A stretch of 5,539 nucleotides of DNA from an uncultured Clostridiaceae bacterium (GTDB lineage: Bacteria > Bacillota > Clostridia > Lachnospirales > Lachnospiraceae), in the NCBI GenBank assembly GCA_949841235.1, contig CATKZA010000143.1, positions 1 through 5,539 on the forward strand, given 5' to 3'. Under the pieces are notes generated by a model. The model was not told the origin of the DNA, searched no databases, and was given only the letters and a program-made list of their open reading frames with translations. Both the position numbers and the translations under genes were made by a program. Below are positions 4,911-5,539 of the stretch, piece by piece. Position 1 is the stretch's first letter, and every line of letters begins with the position of its first letter.

Positions 4911-5539
4911 TATTTCAACTGACAAAAGACTATATGACAGGGATCGCATTGCTTGACAAGGAACACGCAAAGCTATTTCAGATTATCAACGAAACCAGCG
5001 CCATGCTGGACAATGACGCATGGGACATCCAGGTTCTTGCCTCGAACCTGCTCCAGGAACTGAGCGAGTATGCCGCCACCCATTTCCTCCACGAGGAAGA
5101 ATACATGGAAAAAATCAACGACCCGGAACTTCCCCTCCAGAAAATGGAACATGCCGCATTCATTCGCCATATCCATAATTTCCCCATCAGCGACGACATT
5201 GCCGCGGAGGATTTGAACGAGCTGATCCAGTTCCTTGTCCACTGGCTTTTCCGGCACATCCTCCACAGCGACGGCATGATCGGGAATGTTCCTGTCAAGG
5301 AGGAAGATAGCGAAAATCCTTTTGCATTTACAGAAAAATATTGGACAAATATTTCCTTCGTGGACGAGGAACACCGACAGCTGTTTGACATTATTGATCA
5401 GGCAAATAACCTTGCCCGGGATCAGCAGATGCAGGAAAGTATAGACAAATACGACGAAATTATCGACATCTTACATAAGTTAAGAGAATATACGGAGAAA
5501 CATTTTCGCCACGAAGAGGAATACATGGAGGAAATCGGC
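4907..5539 (+). CDS. Second two-domain bacteriohemerythrin (3' end outside window)
   Basis: A paralogue of the preceding gene, with 211 residues visible before the window ends. The ATG at 4907 overlaps the previous TGA (ATGA), and AAAGGAG (4892-4898) lies 8 nt upstream, so translation is probably coupled. Domain 1 has His20, His59, Glu63, His82, His117 and Asp122, with Gln78 again replacing the first His of HxxxH. Domain 2 begins with His156 and reaches His199 and Glu203 before the cut; its Gln/His position is not visible. Domain 1 of the two proteins is nearly identical across the metal-binding segment 59-85, whereas domains 1 and 2 of one protein differ much more, so the two-domain form predates the gene duplication. 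The His156-His199 spacing is 3 residues longer than in the first protein. The full product is probably about 280 residues. Confidence 0.94.
   Translation, partial: MIFQLTKDYMTGIALLDKEHAKLFQIINETSAMLDNDAWDIQVLASNLLQELSEYAATHFLHEEEYMEKINDPELPLQKMEHAAFIRHIHNFPISDDIAAEDLNELIQFLVHWLFRHILHSDGMIGNVPVKEEDSENPFAFTEKYWTNISFVDEEHRQLFDIIDQANNLARDQQMQESIDKYDEIIDILHKLREYTEKHFRHEEEYMEEIG

Overview
The window looks like chromosome from a low-to-mid GC Gram-positive anaerobe, most likely a Clostridia/Lachnospiraceae-type gut bacterium. The grounds are strong AAGGAGG/AAGGGGG-type ribosome binding sites, TATAAT-type promoters, the codon mix, an OmpR/HisKA two-component pair of the Firmicutes kind and two-domain bacteriohemerythrins. 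This assignment is an inference from style and was not checked by any search.

Layout. Positions 1-290 hold no gene. They carry two tandem copies of a roughly 100-125 bp repeat, each with an internal 9-bp hairpin; the first copy is bounded by 12-bp terminal inverted repeats. A long imperfect hairpin (228-288) follows on, and its outer arm overlaps the thiS stop codon. All genes from 287 to 3845 are on the minus strand: response regulator (3845 to 3201), sensor kinase (3187 to 1808), a membrane-anchored or secreted PepSY-like protein (1585 to 659), and thiS (490 to 287). thiS has its own promoter 3 nt beyond the preceding stop codon and a structured leader of about 130 nt that can be drawn in two mutually exclusive folds, one of which covers the ribosome binding site.

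A 225-bp divergent region (3846-4070) carries back-to-back extended -10 promoters, one for the two-component operon and one for a plus-strand operon of two paralogous bacteriohemerythrins (4071-4910, and 4907 to the window end). The two hemerythrin genes overlap by ATGA. In all three domains where the position is visible, the first His of the canonical HxxxH iron-ligand pair is Gln.

How the parts may work together (inference): the kinase, probably modulated by the PepSY-like protein outside the membrane, signals to the OmpR-type regulator. The natural candidate target is the shared divergent region, which would place the hemerythrins (O2, NO or iron handling in an anaerobe) under its control. 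thiS is a separate unit, supplying the sulfur carrier for the thiamine thiazole ring; its usual partners (thiF, thiG, thiH) are not in view and could lie beyond the repeats at the left edge.
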